This document shows, one piece after another, positions 49,057 to 58,379 of a stretch of 64,000 bases of DNA. The number at the start of each line of letters is the position of its first letter. Within the stretch, counting starts at the first letter, position 1. The notes beneath the pieces were generated by a model. That model was not told the origin of the DNA, did no database searches, and saw nothing but the letters and a program-made list of their open reading frames with translations. A program made the position numbers and the translations under genes. The DNA is taken from the NCBI RefSeq assembly GCF_009696265.1, contig NZ_VUMH01000010.1, forward strand, positions 62,001 to 126,000, read 5' to 3'. The DNA comes from Desulfovibrio porci. GTDB taxonomy: Bacteria; Desulfobacterota; Desulfovibrionia; Desulfovibrionales; Desulfovibrionaceae.

Positions 49057-50040
49057 TCAGGCCAGCCAGCAGGCTACGGCATGCGCGCCCTGGACAAAGG
49101 GGGGCGGCATCTCTTCCGTGCAGCGGGGCAGGGCTTGAGGACAGCGGGGCTGGAAGGGGCAGCCCGTCGGCATGTTCTGGAGGGAGGGCACACTGCCCGG
49201 AATGGTAGGCAGGCGCGTCAGCCCCATGGAACGGCGGCTGGGCGCGGAATGCATCAAGCCTCTGGTATAGGGATGGCGGGGATCGGCGAAGAGGTCGCGC
49301 GCCGGGGCGCGTTCCACCAGATGACCGGCGTACATGACGCCCACCACGTCCGCCACCTGGGCCACCACGCCCAGATCGTGAGTGATGAGCAGCACGGCCA
49401 TGCCGCGTTCCCGGCTCTGGTTCAGGATCAGGCGCAGAATCTGGCCCTGGATGGTGGCGTCCAGAGCGGTGGTGGGTTCGTCGGCCAGAAGCAGTTCGGG
49501 CCGGCAGGCCAGGGCCATGGCGATCATTACGCGCTGGCGCATGCCGCCGGAAAGCTGATGGGGGTAGTCGTCATAGCGGCTGTGCGGGGAGGGGATGCCC
49601 ACATCCGCGAAGAGGCGCTCCGCTTCCCGGCGGGCCTCGGCGCGGCCCATGCCCAGGTGCAGGCGCAGGGGTTCGGCCACCTGCTCACCCACGCGCAAGA
49701 CGGGATTGAGCGAGGTCATGGGCTCCTGGAAGATCATGCCGACGCGGCGGCCTCTGACGCGGCGTAGCTCTTTTTCCGGCAGACTGAGCAGGTCTTCGCC
49801 GCTCAACAGCGCCCGGCCGCCGAGCACGGCGTTTTCCGGCGTGAGGCGCAAAACGGCGCGGGCCGTGAGGCTTTTGCCGCAGCCGGATTCGCCCACCAGG
49901 CAGGTAACGGCGGCCGGAGGCAAGTCAAGACTGACCTCCTGCACGGCGGGCAGCAGACGGCCCGCAAAGGGGAAAAGCACGGAAAGGTCTTCCAGCCGGA
50001 GCAGGGGAGCGGCGTCAGCTTGAGAAGAGGACGGCTGCAT
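49057..50040 (-). CDS. Oligopeptide/dipeptide ABC transporter ATPase (DppD/OppD-like)
   Basis: A 327-residue ATPase with Walker A GESGCGKS, signature LSGGM, Walker B LLLADE, His in [11 protein letters not shown], and the C-terminal oligopeptide-transporter extension with Cys residues ([15 protein letters not shown]) that can hold an iron-sulfur cluster. Full importers of this class also need two permeases, a binding protein and usually a DppF; none is adjacent on this side. It lies about 140 bases after mlaA in the same direction. It is orphan here or serves a distant set. Confidence 0.8.
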   Translation of the reverse strand: MQPSSSQADAAPLLRLEDLSVLFPFAGRLLPAVQEVSLDLPPAAVTCLVGESGCGKSLTARAVLRLTPENAVLGGRALLSGEDLLSLPEKELRRVRGRRVGMIFQEPMTSLNPVLRVGEQVAEPLRLHLGMGRAEARREAERLFADVGIPSPHSRYDDYPHQLSGGMRQRVMIAMALACRPELLLADEPTTALDATIQGQILRLILNQSRERGMAVLLITHDLGVVAQVADVVGVMYAGHLVERAPARDLFADPRHPYTRGLMHSAPSRRSMGLTRLPTIPGSVPSLQNMPTGCPFQPRCPQALPRCTEEMPPPFVQGAHAVACWLA

Positions 50041-50179
50041 GTGCGGATCTGTGCCTTTCTGATCCTTGGGATTTTGTTCGCCGACAAGGCGGGCAAGCGG
50101 TCCGGCGCGGGAGCGCGGCCGCCCGCGTGACCCGGCCGGGCCGCGCAGTCTGACGCCGGTGGCGGCAAAAGAGCAAGGA

Positions 50180-51055
50180 TCAGTGTTTGACCTGGGAATT
50201 GCGGAAGTTGATATACGCCTCCCGCATGGCGATATAGGGGTCCACGGCGGCGCTGTTCAGATCCTCATACAGGGGCAGCACGTCGCCCAGCGCGTTGAAG
50301 CGCAGGGCCAGTTCCGAACTGGTGGCCAGTTCCCAGGGGTAGACGTAGAAAAAGGGGTCCGTAAAGCAGTCGCCCACCCGGCCCACGCTGTCGCGCACGG
50401 AACTGGGGCCGATAAAGGGCCAGACCACATAAAAACCGTGGCCGATGCCCCAGCGCCCGAGGGTCTGGCCGAAATCCTCGCCGGTGGGATCCACGGGCAC
50501 GATGGTTTTCTTGCCCTTGGCCACGTCCGCGAAGCCGAGCGTGGTGGTGGTGTTGATGAAAAAGCGCCCGAACTCCACCCCGGCCTCCAGAAAGCGGAAC
50601 TGGAGGATATTGTTCACGAAACGCATGGGAAAGAGCGCGTTGGAGAAGAAGTTCTTCAGGCCGCTGCGGAGCTGGTGGGGGGTCACGAAAACCCAGGCGT
50701 TATACGCGGGCTTGGCGACGTAGAGATAGAAAATGTCGTTGAAGTGGAACCAGAAGCGGTTCCAGGGTTCCAGCGGGTCGGCTATGCTGGCCGCCGGGGA
50801 GGTGTCGTAATCGTCCAGACTGTCGGACTGCTGCAACTGGCCGTATGGGTGCACGGTAATGGCGCCGGGCGCCAGAGCCGGGCTGGCGGCATAGACCGTG
50901 GAAGGCGCGCGGGGCGGGTCAGCCGGAGCGGCCTGCGCGGCGCCGGGCTGGCCCCAGGCCAGGAGGAGAAGAAGACAGAGGGCCGGGAGCACGCTCCGGC
51001 GGCCCATGGGCAAGGCCGGGACGCCGGAGCGGAAGGGGTGCGGGTTATTTGGCAT
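50180..51055 (-). CDS. mlaA: Outer-membrane lipid asymmetry protein MlaA (VacJ)
   Basis: A 291-residue exported protein with an N-terminal hydrophobic signal (LPALCLLLLLAWG). The MlaA core spans DPLEPWNRFWFHFNDIFY to AYINFRN, with the segments NNILQFRFLEAGVEFGRFFINTTTTLGF and LGRWGIGHGFYVVWPFIGPSSVRD. MlaA removes surface phospholipids and hands them to MlaC. The ATG at 51055 overlaps the end of mlaC by 11 bases; the ribosome site is weak, so translation is probably coupled. No lipobox Cys is evident where E. coli MlaA is a lipoprotein. Confidence 0.88.
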   Translation of the reverse strand: MPNNPHPFRSGVPALPMGRRSVLPALCLLLLLAWGQPGAAQAAPADPPRAPSTVYAASPALAPGAITVHPYGQLQQSDSLDDYDTSPAASIADPLEPWNRFWFHFNDIFYLYVAKPAYNAWVFVTPHQLRSGLKNFFSNALFPMRFVNNILQFRFLEAGVEFGRFFINTTTTLGFADVAKGKKTIVPVDPTGEDFGQTLGRWGIGHGFYVVWPFIGPSSVRDSVGRVGDCFTDPFFYVYPWELATSSELALRFNALGDVLPLYEDLNSAAVDPYIAMREAYINFRNSQVKH

Positions 51056-51698
51056 CTTGCTGACGTACTTCCTGGGCTTTGACGCGCACACGCTCAATGA
51101 GCTGATCCGGACTTGCGCTGTTCAGAATGTCCTGAAACTGGGTACGGTAGTTCTTTACCAGACTGATGTTTTCGATCAGCACGTCATAGACGCGCCAGCC
51201 GCCGTCCTTGGGCAGCATGCGGTAGGCCACGGGCACTTTTTTGCCGTCCTTCATGGTGATGACGGTGCGCACTTCCGTGCGGTCGCCCGCAGCCGAGGAA
51301 ATTTCGCCGGTATAGACCACCTGTTCGCCGTTGTAGCCGTCGATCTTGTTCACATAGGTGCTGATCAGCAGATCCGCGAAAGCGTCGCTGAACTGCTTCT
51401 GCTGCTGGGGCGTGAAGCTGCGCCAGCGCGGACCCACCGTGCGGGAGGAAAATTCTCTGAAATCAAAGATATGCAGCACCTCGTCCTCGATCTGCTGACG
51501 CAGGGGACCGCGGGTGGCCGGATTGACGTAGTCGGGATTCTTGATGCAGGCGAGAATGCGGTTGGTGGCGGTTTCCAGGGCCTGACGGGCGGGCGAGGCG
51601 GGCGCCGGGGCGGCCTGCGCCGGGGATGAGAAAAAGGTCAGGCCCAGCGCCAGAGCGCAGAGCAGGGCAAGAACGCGCGCGCGCGAAATACGGGGCAT
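51045..51698 (-). CDS. mlaC: Periplasmic phospholipid shuttle MlaC
   Basis: A 217-residue secreted protein with a clear signal peptide (LALLCALALGLTFFSSPAQAA). The mature part has the MlaC/Ttg2D pattern: an early helical domain, FDFREFSSRTVGPRWRSFTPQQQKQFSDAFADLL and the C-terminal WRVYDVLIENISLVKNYRTQF. It carries phospholipid between MlaA and MlaFED. The ATG at 51698 has GGAGG 8 bases before it and is 1 base past the mlaD stop. Confidence 0.9.
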   Translation of the reverse strand: MPRISRARVLALLCALALGLTFFSSPAQAAPAPASPARQALETATNRILACIKNPDYVNPATRGPLRQQIEDEVLHIFDFREFSSRTVGPRWRSFTPQQQKQFSDAFADLLISTYVNKIDGYNGEQVVYTGEISSAAGDRTEVRTVITMKDGKKVPVAYRMLPKDGGWRVYDVLIENISLVKNYRTQFQDILNSASPDQLIERVRVKAQEVRQQDAK

Positions 51699-51699
51699 A

Positions 51700-52149
51700 T
51701 TATACACCTCCGAAAGCATATTTGCCGATCAGCGATTCCAGGTCCACCGGAGATTCCGTCTCCGTGATGACGCCGCCGGACGCGAGGGTTTTTTCCGAAC
51801 CGCCCCGCGAGAGGCTGACATATTTGTCGCCGATCAGGCCGCTGGTTTTAATGGAAGCAATGCTGTCGTCGGAAAGATGCAGGTCCTTGTCCAGGCGCAA
51901 TCGCACCACGGCCTGGCTGTGCAGGGGATCGGGATCAAGGCTGATGGCCACCACCCGGCCCACGGGCACGCCCGCCAGCTCCACATCCGCGCCTACTCGC
52001 AGGCCCGAGGCGGAATCGAAGCGGGCGGAAAGCTCAAAGCCCTGGTTGGAAAAAAATTCCATGCGGCCCAGTTTGATGGCCAGATAGGCCACACAGATCA
52101 GACCCAGCAACACAAAGATGCCCACGGCGGTTTCACGGACGCTGTTCAT
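51700..52149 (-). CDS. mlaD: MCE-domain lipid transport protein MlaD
   Basis: A 149-residue protein with one N-terminal membrane helix (VGIFVLLGLICVAYLAIKLG) and one MCE domain (FDSASGLRVGADVELAGVPVGRV, IKTSGLIGDKYVSLSRGG). MlaD forms the hexameric periplasmic ring of the Mla transporter. It is the third gene of the mlaEFDCA unit. The tail after the MCE domain is short. Confidence 0.92.
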   Translation of the reverse strand: MNSVRETAVGIFVLLGLICVAYLAIKLGRMEFFSNQGFELSARFDSASGLRVGADVELAGVPVGRVVAISLDPDPLHSQAVVRLRLDKDLHLSDDSIASIKTSGLIGDKYVSLSRGGSEKTLASGGVITETESPVDLESLIGKYAFGGV

Positions 52150-52249
52150 GCGTTTTTCAGACTCCAGACTGCCATATGACAGAACATTACATTTTTCAGT
52201 ATACGTACCCGGCCGTAAAGTTTCAAGCCCGGCGGCCGCAGGGGCGCGT

Positions 52250-53065
52250 TCAGGACGCCAGCCACTTGTCCAGGGCCGCGCGCACCACCGGGTCCGCCGG
52301 TTGATGCAGGGTCAGTCGCTGGTCCCCGGCCTCACGCCGGAGGAATTGCCGCAGATAGGGATCCGGGCTGGCCTCCAGCTCGGCCAGATTGCCGGCGAAC
52401 ACCGCGCCGCCGTCGCGCAGCACCAGCACGTAGTCGGCAATGGCGCGCAGGCTCGCCAAGTCATGGCTGACTACCACCAGGGTCATGTCGGCGTACTGCT
52501 GGTGCATGGAGCGCAGCAGTTCATCCATGCGGGCGGCGGTGATGGGGTCCAGGCCGGACGTGGGCTCGTCACAGAGCAGAATGCGCGGCTCGGCGATGAT
52601 GGCCCGGGCCAGGCCCGCGCGCTTGCGCATGCCGCCGGACAACTGGTTGGGATAAAAATCGGCGAAATCCTCCAGCCCCACCATGCGCAGCACGCGCAGG
52701 GCCGCCTCGCGGATCAGGGGCTTGGGCAGGCGCAGATGTTCGCTCAGGGGCAGGGTCACGTTCTGGGCCAGGGAGAGCGCGCCCAGCAGCGCGCCGTCCT
52801 GGAAAAGCACGCCCATCTGGCGGCGCACGCGGCGGAATTCCGCCTGGTTCAGGGCGAAAAGATCCCGGCCGCCGATGAACACGCCGCCGGACAGGGGCCG
52901 CGAAAGGCCGATGATGTGCCGGAGCAGGGTGGATTTGCCGCAGCCCGAACCGCCCAGGATGACGGAAACCTTGCCTCCCGGCAGGACGGCGTTGATGTCG
53001 CGCAGCACCACGTGCTCGCCGTAACCCACGCTCAGGGCGCGGAATTCAATGTCCCAAGCCTGCAT
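52250..53065 (-). CDS. mlaF: Phospholipid transporter ATPase MlaF
   Basis: A 271-residue ABC ATPase with Walker A GGSGCGKS, Q-loop in LFQDGALLGALS, signature LSGGM, Walker B ILLCDE and His in VVVSHDLASL. The QDGALLGALS stretch and position next to an MlaE permease assign it to the Mla system. It lies 8 bases after mlaE; a 100-base gap to mlaD follows with no gene. No mlaB (STAS protein) is present, as in many Deltaproteobacteria. Confidence 0.92.
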   Translation of the reverse strand: MQAWDIEFRALSVGYGEHVVLRDINAVLPGGKVSVILGGSGCGKSTLLRHIIGLSRPLSGGVFIGGRDLFALNQAEFRRVRRQMGVLFQDGALLGALSLAQNVTLPLSEHLRLPKPLIREAALRVLRMVGLEDFADFYPNQLSGGMRKRAGLARAIIAEPRILLCDEPTSGLDPITAARMDELLRSMHQQYADMTLVVVSHDLASLRAIADYVLVLRDGGAVFAGNLAELEASPDPYLRQFLRREAGDQRLTLHQPADPVVRAALDKWLAS

Positions 53066-53073
53066 AGTTCCGC

Positions 53074-53877
53074 CTACAGTAAAAAGGAAGTCAGCACATA
53101 GTCCGCCGCCAGGATCAGCACGCAGGAAATGACCACCGCCGAGGTGGTGGCGTTGCCTACGGCCTCTGGGCCCACGCTGTCGCGGCGGCGGTGGGTGTAA
53201 TAGCCCTGGTGGCAGCAGACCGTGGTGACCAGCAGGCCGAAAACCACGGATTTGACGAAGCCGCCGGTCACGTCGGTCAGGGTCACGGAACTGGCGATGC
53301 GGTAAAAATAGGCTCCCTCGTTGATGCCCAGCATGAGCACGCCGGTGAGATAGCCGCCGATGATGCCGATGACGTCGAAAATGGCCGTGAGCAGGGGAAA
53401 GGAAAGCAGAGCGGCCAGCAGGCGCGGGCTGACCAGATAGCCCATGGAATTGATGTCCATGACGTCCAGGGCGTCGATCTGGTCCGTGATGCGCATGACC
53501 CCGATTTCGGCGGCTATGGACGAACCCGCCCGCCCGGTGAGCATGATGGCCGTGAGCACCGGCCCCAGTTCGCGGATCAGGGTCAGGGACACGGCCGAGC
53601 CCAGCATGCCCACGGAACCGAACTGGACCAGGGTGTAATAGCCCTGCAAACCCAGCACCATACCGCAGAAAATGCCGATCAGCAGAATCACGAACAGGGA
53701 TTTGTAGCCGATCACATAGATCTGTTGCAGGGTGCGCGGAAAAATTTTGGCGCTGGCGAAGATCTGGCGCAGACCCGCCAGCATGAACAATGTCATGCCG
53801 CCCACGGCGTCGATGCCGCGCAGGCAGGGGCGGCCCAGAAGGCGCAATAAACCCGGCCCGGCGTTGTGTCCGTCCAC
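53074..53877 (-). CDS. mlaE: Phospholipid transporter permease MlaE
   Basis: A 267-residue membrane permease with the MlaE family core (YKSLFVILLIGIFCGMVLGLQ, RELGPVLTAIMLTGRAGSSIAAEIGVMRITDQIDAL). The GTG start at 53877 lies 8 bases past the stop of the SPOR gene. It is the first gene of the mlaEFDCA unit and forms the inner-membrane channel beneath MlaD. Confidence 0.9.
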   Translation of the reverse strand: MDGHNAGPGLLRLLGRPCLRGIDAVGGMTLFMLAGLRQIFASAKIFPRTLQQIYVIGYKSLFVILLIGIFCGMVLGLQGYYTLVQFGSVGMLGSAVSLTLIRELGPVLTAIMLTGRAGSSIAAEIGVMRITDQIDALDVMDINSMGYLVSPRLLAALLSFPLLTAIFDVIGIIGGYLTGVLMLGINEGAYFYRIASSVTLTDVTGGFVKSVVFGLLVTTVCCHQGYYTHRRRDSVGPEAVGNATTSAVVISCVLILAADYVLTSFLL

Positions 53878-53885
53878 GACCGGCC

Positions 53886-54728
53886 TCAGCGTCCGGTTTT
53901 CCGGGTCTTGCCGGAAACCGTTTTTTTGGAGGCCAGAATGGGTTTGCCCAGTTTCATGCGTTGCAGCTCCTCGCGCAGGTTGGCGGCATCCAGTTCGGTG
54001 CCGCGCAGATTGACCAGCACCAGCAGCACCTTGCCGCTCTTCTGCTGGCGGGTGCGCAGACCTTTGCCTTCCAGACGGGCGCGCAGCTTGTCCGCGTCGG
54101 CCTTGTCCTTGAATGCGGCCACCTGGTAGGTGAAATCAAACAGGGCTTCGGCCTGCTGCGCTTTGGGCTGAGCCGCCGGGGCCGTGGCGCGCTGGCCCTG
54201 CGCCTGCGGGGCGGCGGAAGCCGGTGCGGGCGTGCCCGCGGCTGTGTCGGAGCGGATGCCCCAAGCGGCCAGACCCGCGCCCTGCGGGCGGCTGAAAGGA
54301 TAGGCGGGCGTATTCTGCGGGGCGGCTTGCGGCGTCTGAGCGGATGGGGCGGCCGTTTGGGGGGACTGGTCCGCCGGAGCGGAAGCGGCGGCCTGCTCCG
54401 CGCCGGGGGCGGCGCCCGCAGGGGCCTGAGCAGGCTGCCCGGCGGGATTCGCCGCTGCCGGTTCGGCGGGAAGGCCGGCGGGAGGCGTGACGGCCCGCGG
54501 AGCCTGATCCTCATGGGCCATGCCGGTCATTTGTTCCACGCGTTTTTCAGGATTCTGACCGCGCCCGACCATGAAGCCCATGAAAAAGGCCCAACCCACG
54601 GCGGCGACCAGCACCACTCCCAGCGCGGCCACGGCCACGCCGGACAGGCTGACGGTGAAACGGCGGGGCTTGTTGCCGGAGGCGGCGGCCGCCGCTTTCT
54701 GAAAACTTTTCCGTAAAGGTTGGGGCAT
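53886..54728 (-). CDS. SPOR-domain membrane protein
   Basis: A 280-residue protein with a cytoplasmic N-terminus, one membrane helix (about 28-50), a long Ala/Pro/Gln-rich linker (about 85-190) and a C-terminal SPOR domain (YQVAAFKDKADADKLRARLEGKGL ... VLVLVNLRG). SPOR domains bind denuded peptidoglycan at the septum, so a cell-division role is likely. It sits 5 bases after argS in the same direction, and mlaE follows at once. Confidence 0.88.
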   Translation of the reverse strand: MPQPLRKSFQKAAAAASGNKPRRFTVSLSGVAVAALGVVLVAAVGWAFFMGFMVGRGQNPEKRVEQMTGMAHEDQAPRAVTPPAGLPAEPAAANPAGQPAQAPAGAAPGAEQAAASAPADQSPQTAAPSAQTPQAAPQNTPAYPFSRPQGAGLAAWGIRSDTAAGTPAPASAAPQAQGQRATAPAAQPKAQQAEALFDFTYQVAAFKDKADADKLRARLEGKGLRTRQQKSGKVLLVLVNLRGTELDAANLREELQRMKLGKPILASKKTVSGKTRKTGR

Positions 54729-54733
54729 AGGCG

Positions 54734-56389
54734 TTACATACTCTCCGGCGCGCTGACGCCCAGAACGTCCAGGCCGTTGCGCAACACCTGGGCCACGGCG
54801 CGCAGCAAGGCCAGCCGGGCCAGGGTGCGCGGCATGTCGTCGGCCAGCAGCACCTGATGTTTGGCGTAATAACTGTGCAGCAGGCCCGCCAGTTCGCTCA
54901 GATAATGGCTTACGTGGTGGGCGGCCAGGGCCTGGGCGGCCGCGGCCAGCATGTCCTCAAAGGCGGCGGCCTTGCGCAGCAGGGCCATGTCCTCGGGCGT
55001 GTCCAAGCCCGCCAGCATCTCTTCGCTCACCGTATCCGGCAGGCTGACGCCGCGTTCGGCCGCGCGGCGCAGCACGGCGCGGATGCGGGCGTGGGCGTAC
55101 TGCACGTAGTAGACCGGATTGTCCAGGCTGCGCTGTTTGGCCAGCTCCAGGTCGAAATCCAGGGGGCTGTCGCTTTTGCGCGAGAGAAACATGAAACGCG
55201 CCGCGTCCACGCCCACTTCGCGCAGCACGTCGGCCAGGGTTTCAAAGGTGCCCGCGCGGGTGGACATGCTCACCGGCTTGCCGTCCCGCAGCAGGTTGAC
55301 CAGCTGGATCAGAACCACGTCGAAGCTGTCGCGCGGCCGTCCCATGGCCGTGATGGCCGCGCGCATGCGCGGCACGTAGCCGTGGTGGTCCGCGCCCCAG
55401 ATGTCGATGAGCCAGTCGTAGCCGCGCTCGAACTTGTCGTGGTGGTAGGCGATATCCGTGGCGAAATAGGTCAGGCTGCCGTCGGATTTTTTCAGCACGC
55501 GGTCCTTGTCGTCGCCCAGCTGCTCCGTGGCGAACCAGAAGGCGTTTTCTTTCTCATAGGTGTAGCCGGAGCGGCCCAGGGCGTTGAAGGCCGCGTCCAC
55601 CGCGCCGCTTTCCACCAGGGTCTTTTCCGAAAACCAGCGCTGGTGCTCCACCCGGAATTCATTGAGGTCCGCCTTGATGCCGGTCAGAATTTCGTTCATG
55701 GCCCGCTGGTAGCAGCGCTCCTGTCCTTCGGCTTCGGGCAGGTCCGGCAGATGGGGGTCGGCGTCCAGCATCTCCCGCGCGATGTCGATGATGTACCCGC
55801 CCCGGTAATAATCCTCGGGCCAGCTCACCGGACGCCCGGCCAGTTCCAGCACGCGCAGCCAGACCGAAAGGCCCAGCAGGCGCATCTGGCGGCCCGCGTC
55901 GTTGATGTAATACTCCGTGTCCACCGCGTAACCGGCCTTGCGCAGCAGGCGGGCCAGACTGTCGCCCACGGCCGCGCCCCGGCCGTGCCCCACATGCAGG
56001 GGGCCGGTGGGATTGGCCGAAACATACTCCAGCAGCACCTTGCGGCCCGCGCCCGCCTCGCTTGAGCCGTAAGCTCCCGCGGCGGCCTCCACGTCCAGCA
56101 CCGTGCGCCGCCAGAAGGCCTGGCTGAAGGTCACGTTGCAGAAGCCCGGTCCGGCGGCCTCGGCCTTTTCCATATCCGGACAGCGTTCCAGCAGCCGGTC
56201 GGCGAATTTCCGGGCCAGCTCGCGGGGATTGCATTTGGCTTCTTTGGCCAGCAGCATGGCCGCGTTGGTGGAGAGATCCCCATGTCTGGGATCGCGCGAG
56301 GGCTCAATGACGGTTTTGGCCGGCCAGGCCAGGCCTTCTTCTTCCAGAATGGCCGCAAGGGCCGTGCGCAGTGTTTCGGTGGCGCGCAT
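54734..56389 (-). CDS. argS: Arginyl-tRNA synthetase
   Basis: Class I aminoacyl-tRNA synthetase, 551 aa. The HIGH signature is HVGH (132-135, in ANPTGPLHVGHGRGA), the KMSK region is the variant KPVSMSTRAG, and the ArgS N-terminal Add-1 domain and C-terminal anticodon-binding helical domain (LLHSYYAKHQVL) are present. The ATG at 56389 is chosen because the protein then begins like ArgS; the longer frame overlaps fabD. It is downstream of fabD by 37 bases. Confidence 0.95.
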   Translation of the reverse strand: MRATETLRTALAAILEEEGLAWPAKTVIEPSRDPRHGDLSTNAAMLLAKEAKCNPRELARKFADRLLERCPDMEKAEAAGPGFCNVTFSQAFWRRTVLDVEAAAGAYGSSEAGAGRKVLLEYVSANPTGPLHVGHGRGAAVGDSLARLLRKAGYAVDTEYYINDAGRQMRLLGLSVWLRVLELAGRPVSWPEDYYRGGYIIDIAREMLDADPHLPDLPEAEGQERCYQRAMNEILTGIKADLNEFRVEHQRWFSEKTLVESGAVDAAFNALGRSGYTYEKENAFWFATEQLGDDKDRVLKKSDGSLTYFATDIAYHHDKFERGYDWLIDIWGADHHGYVPRMRAAITAMGRPRDSFDVVLIQLVNLLRDGKPVSMSTRAGTFETLADVLREVGVDAARFMFLSRKSDSPLDFDLELAKQRSLDNPVYYVQYAHARIRAVLRRAAERGVSLPDTVSEEMLAGLDTPEDMALLRKAAAFEDMLAAAAQALAAHHVSHYLSELAGLLHSYYAKHQVLLADDMPRTLARLALLRAVAQVLRNGLDVLGVSAPESM

Positions 56390-56426
56390 ATGCTTTTCGT
56401 ATCCTTGGGAATAGTGCGGGAAAATA

Positions 56427-57371
56427 TTACAGGCTGAAGGCCCGGACGCTTTCCAGATTGCTGACCAGTTCCACGCGCGTGTCCGCGTCCCCGGCGGCAA
56501 TGCCGCTGAGGCAGGGGGCGACCATTTTGCCCAGCACGGCCTTGGGGCCCAGTTCCAGCCAGAAGCGCGCGCCGTCCGCGTACTGGTTGCGCACGGTTTC
56601 AATCCAGCGCACCGGCGAGACCATCTGTTGCAGCAGGCTGTCCCGCGCGCTCTCGCCGTCGTGAACCGCCTTGCCGTGCAGGTTGCAGTAGACCGGAAAA
56701 CGCGGCTTTTGCCAGACGGCCTTGCGCAGCAGGGGGGTCAGCTCCCGGTTGGCCTCTTCCATCATGGGACTGTGAAACGCGCCGCTGACCTTGAGTTCGA
56801 TGCCGCGCCCCTTGCGTTCCTTGGCTTTTTGGCAGGCCAGGGCCACAGCGTTTTTCGCGCCGCTGACCACCAACTGGGCCGGAGTGTTGTAATTGGCGGT
56901 GAGCAGCAGTTCGCCGCTCTCGGCGGCGGCCTCGGCCACGATTTCCGCCACGCGGGCCTCGTCCAACTTGAGCAGGGCGGCCATGCCCCCCTTGCTCTGT
57001 GGATCGGCCTCGGCCATCAGGCGGCCGCGCAGGGCCGTGATTTCCAGTACGCTTTCCGGCGTGAGCACGCCCGCTGCGGCCAGGGCGCTGAATTCGCCCA
57101 GGCTGTGCCCGGCGGCGCCGCGCGGGCTGACGCGTCCGGCCATTTCCCGCCAGAGATTGCAGTTGACCACGGTCAGGGCCGGTTGCAGGGCGCGGGTGTC
57201 GCTCATGGCGGCTTCGTCGCCGTCCCAGTAAATTTCGCGCAGGGGCAGGCCGCTGACGCGCTCGGCCAGTTTCCAGAGGTCCATGGCCTCCGGCGAGGCC
57301 TCGGCCAGATCGCGGCCCATGCCGGGCTCCTGCGAGCCCTGGCCGGGAAAAAGCAGAACAGGTTGGATCAT
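56427..57371 (-). CDS. fabD: Malonyl-CoA:ACP transacylase
   Basis: A 314-residue acyltransferase for fatty-acid synthesis. The N-terminal LLFPGQGSQEPGMG and the nucleophile Ser90 in GHSLGEFSAL are present, as is the later GAFHSPMM with the catalytic His. The ATG at 57371 gives the family N-terminus. It is not in a fab cluster here but heads the unit fabD-argS-SPOR-mla. It is divergent from rsmG. Confidence 0.93.
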   Translation of the reverse strand: MIQPVLLFPGQGSQEPGMGRDLAEASPEAMDLWKLAERVSGLPLREIYWDGDEAAMSDTRALQPALTVVNCNLWREMAGRVSPRGAAGHSLGEFSALAAAGVLTPESVLEITALRGRLMAEADPQSKGGMAALLKLDEARVAEIVAEAAAESGELLLTANYNTPAQLVVSGAKNAVALACQKAKERKGRGIELKVSGAFHSPMMEEANRELTPLLRKAVWQKPRFPVYCNLHGKAVHDGESARDSLLQQMVSPVRWIETVRNQYADGARFWLELGPKAVLGKMVAPCLSGIAAGDADTRVELVSNLESVRAFSL

Positions 57372-57659
57372 AGGTGCGGCATCTCCAAAAGGAGGGTGAA
57401 CTTGGAGCGTTGACAGCGTCAACGCGATCAAAAATCAGGAGCGGGTCACGGCTTGCCGCGCCGGTAAGCGACTGATTTTTGTGCCTTTCCGCCTGGCGGC
57501 TCTGCCGTCATGGACGGCGCGAAACCCGCTTCGCGGACGTTGTATCAGGCAGCCGAATTGCTTTTTTTACGTTATCGGCGCGGGGCTTGCAAGTCCCGCT
57601 TGCGGGGGATATGACAGAAAGCCCGGCGTATCCGCCGGGAAAGTGTGGAGAGAGCGAGC

Positions 57660-58379
57660 ATGCAAGAGCAACGGACGGTGGACAGAAAGGATTTGGCCGC
57701 GCTTGCGGCGGCTTCGGGCATTGACGTGCCCCCGGCGGCTCTGGAGCCGCTGGCCGTCTATCTGGAAATGTTGTGCCAGTGGAACGCGGCCATGAATCTG
57801 GTGGGCGCGCGCGCCTGGCGGGATATTCTGACCCGTCTGGCGGCCGACAGCTTCCATCTGGCCTCCTTTCTGGAGGAACTGCCCCTGCCGGAACAGCCGC
57901 TGACCTGGGATCTCGGTTCCGGTGCGGGCCTGCCGGGCATTCCCCTGCGCATGGTCTGGACCAGGGGCGGCTATTATATGGTGGAAGTGCGCGAAAAGCG
58001 CGCCCTCTTTCTGTCCAGCGCCCTGGCCCGTCTGCAGTTGCCCTCCACCCATGTTTTTCGCGGTTCGGTGGAGCATTTTTTCCAGGGCCAGTATTATCCG
58101 GCGGACTGCATCGTGAGCCGAGCCTTCATGCCCTGGCCCGATCTGCTTGAGCTGACCCTGCCCCGGCTGCGGCCCGAGGGCGTGCTGGTGATCCTGGCGC
58201 TGACCCCCGCGCCCGAACGTCTGCCCGCGCCCTGGCGGCTGGCGGGCGTGCGCTCTTATGTGGCGGCCGGCAGCGGCCGCTGGTTCTGGGCTCTGAGCCC
58301 GTCATCCGGCACGGACGTGGCTGCCGGCAAATCCGCACTGGACGGCCCTGCCGGGGAAGACGGTCCATGCCCGGGGTAA
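57660..58379 (+). CDS. rsmG: 16S rRNA (guanine-527 N7)-methyltransferase
   Basis: A 239-residue SAM-dependent methyltransferase (GidB). The SAM loop DLGSGAGLPGIPLRMVW and the following VEVREKRALFLSS are characteristic, as is SRAFMPWPDLLEL. The ATG at 57660 is used; a GTG 15 bases upstream is an alternative. Its last 13 bases overlap the pglB start, so the two are co-transcribed. Confidence 0.9.
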   Translation: MQEQRTVDRKDLAALAAASGIDVPPAALEPLAVYLEMLCQWNAAMNLVGARAWRDILTRLAADSFHLASFLEELPLPEQPLTWDLGSGAGLPGIPLRMVWTRGGYYMVEVREKRALFLSSALARLQLPSTHVFRGSVEHFFQGQYYPADCIVSRAFMPWPDLLELTLPRLRPEGVLVILALTPAPERLPAPWRLAGVRSYVAAGSGRWFWALSPSSGTDVAAGKSALDGPAGEDGPCPG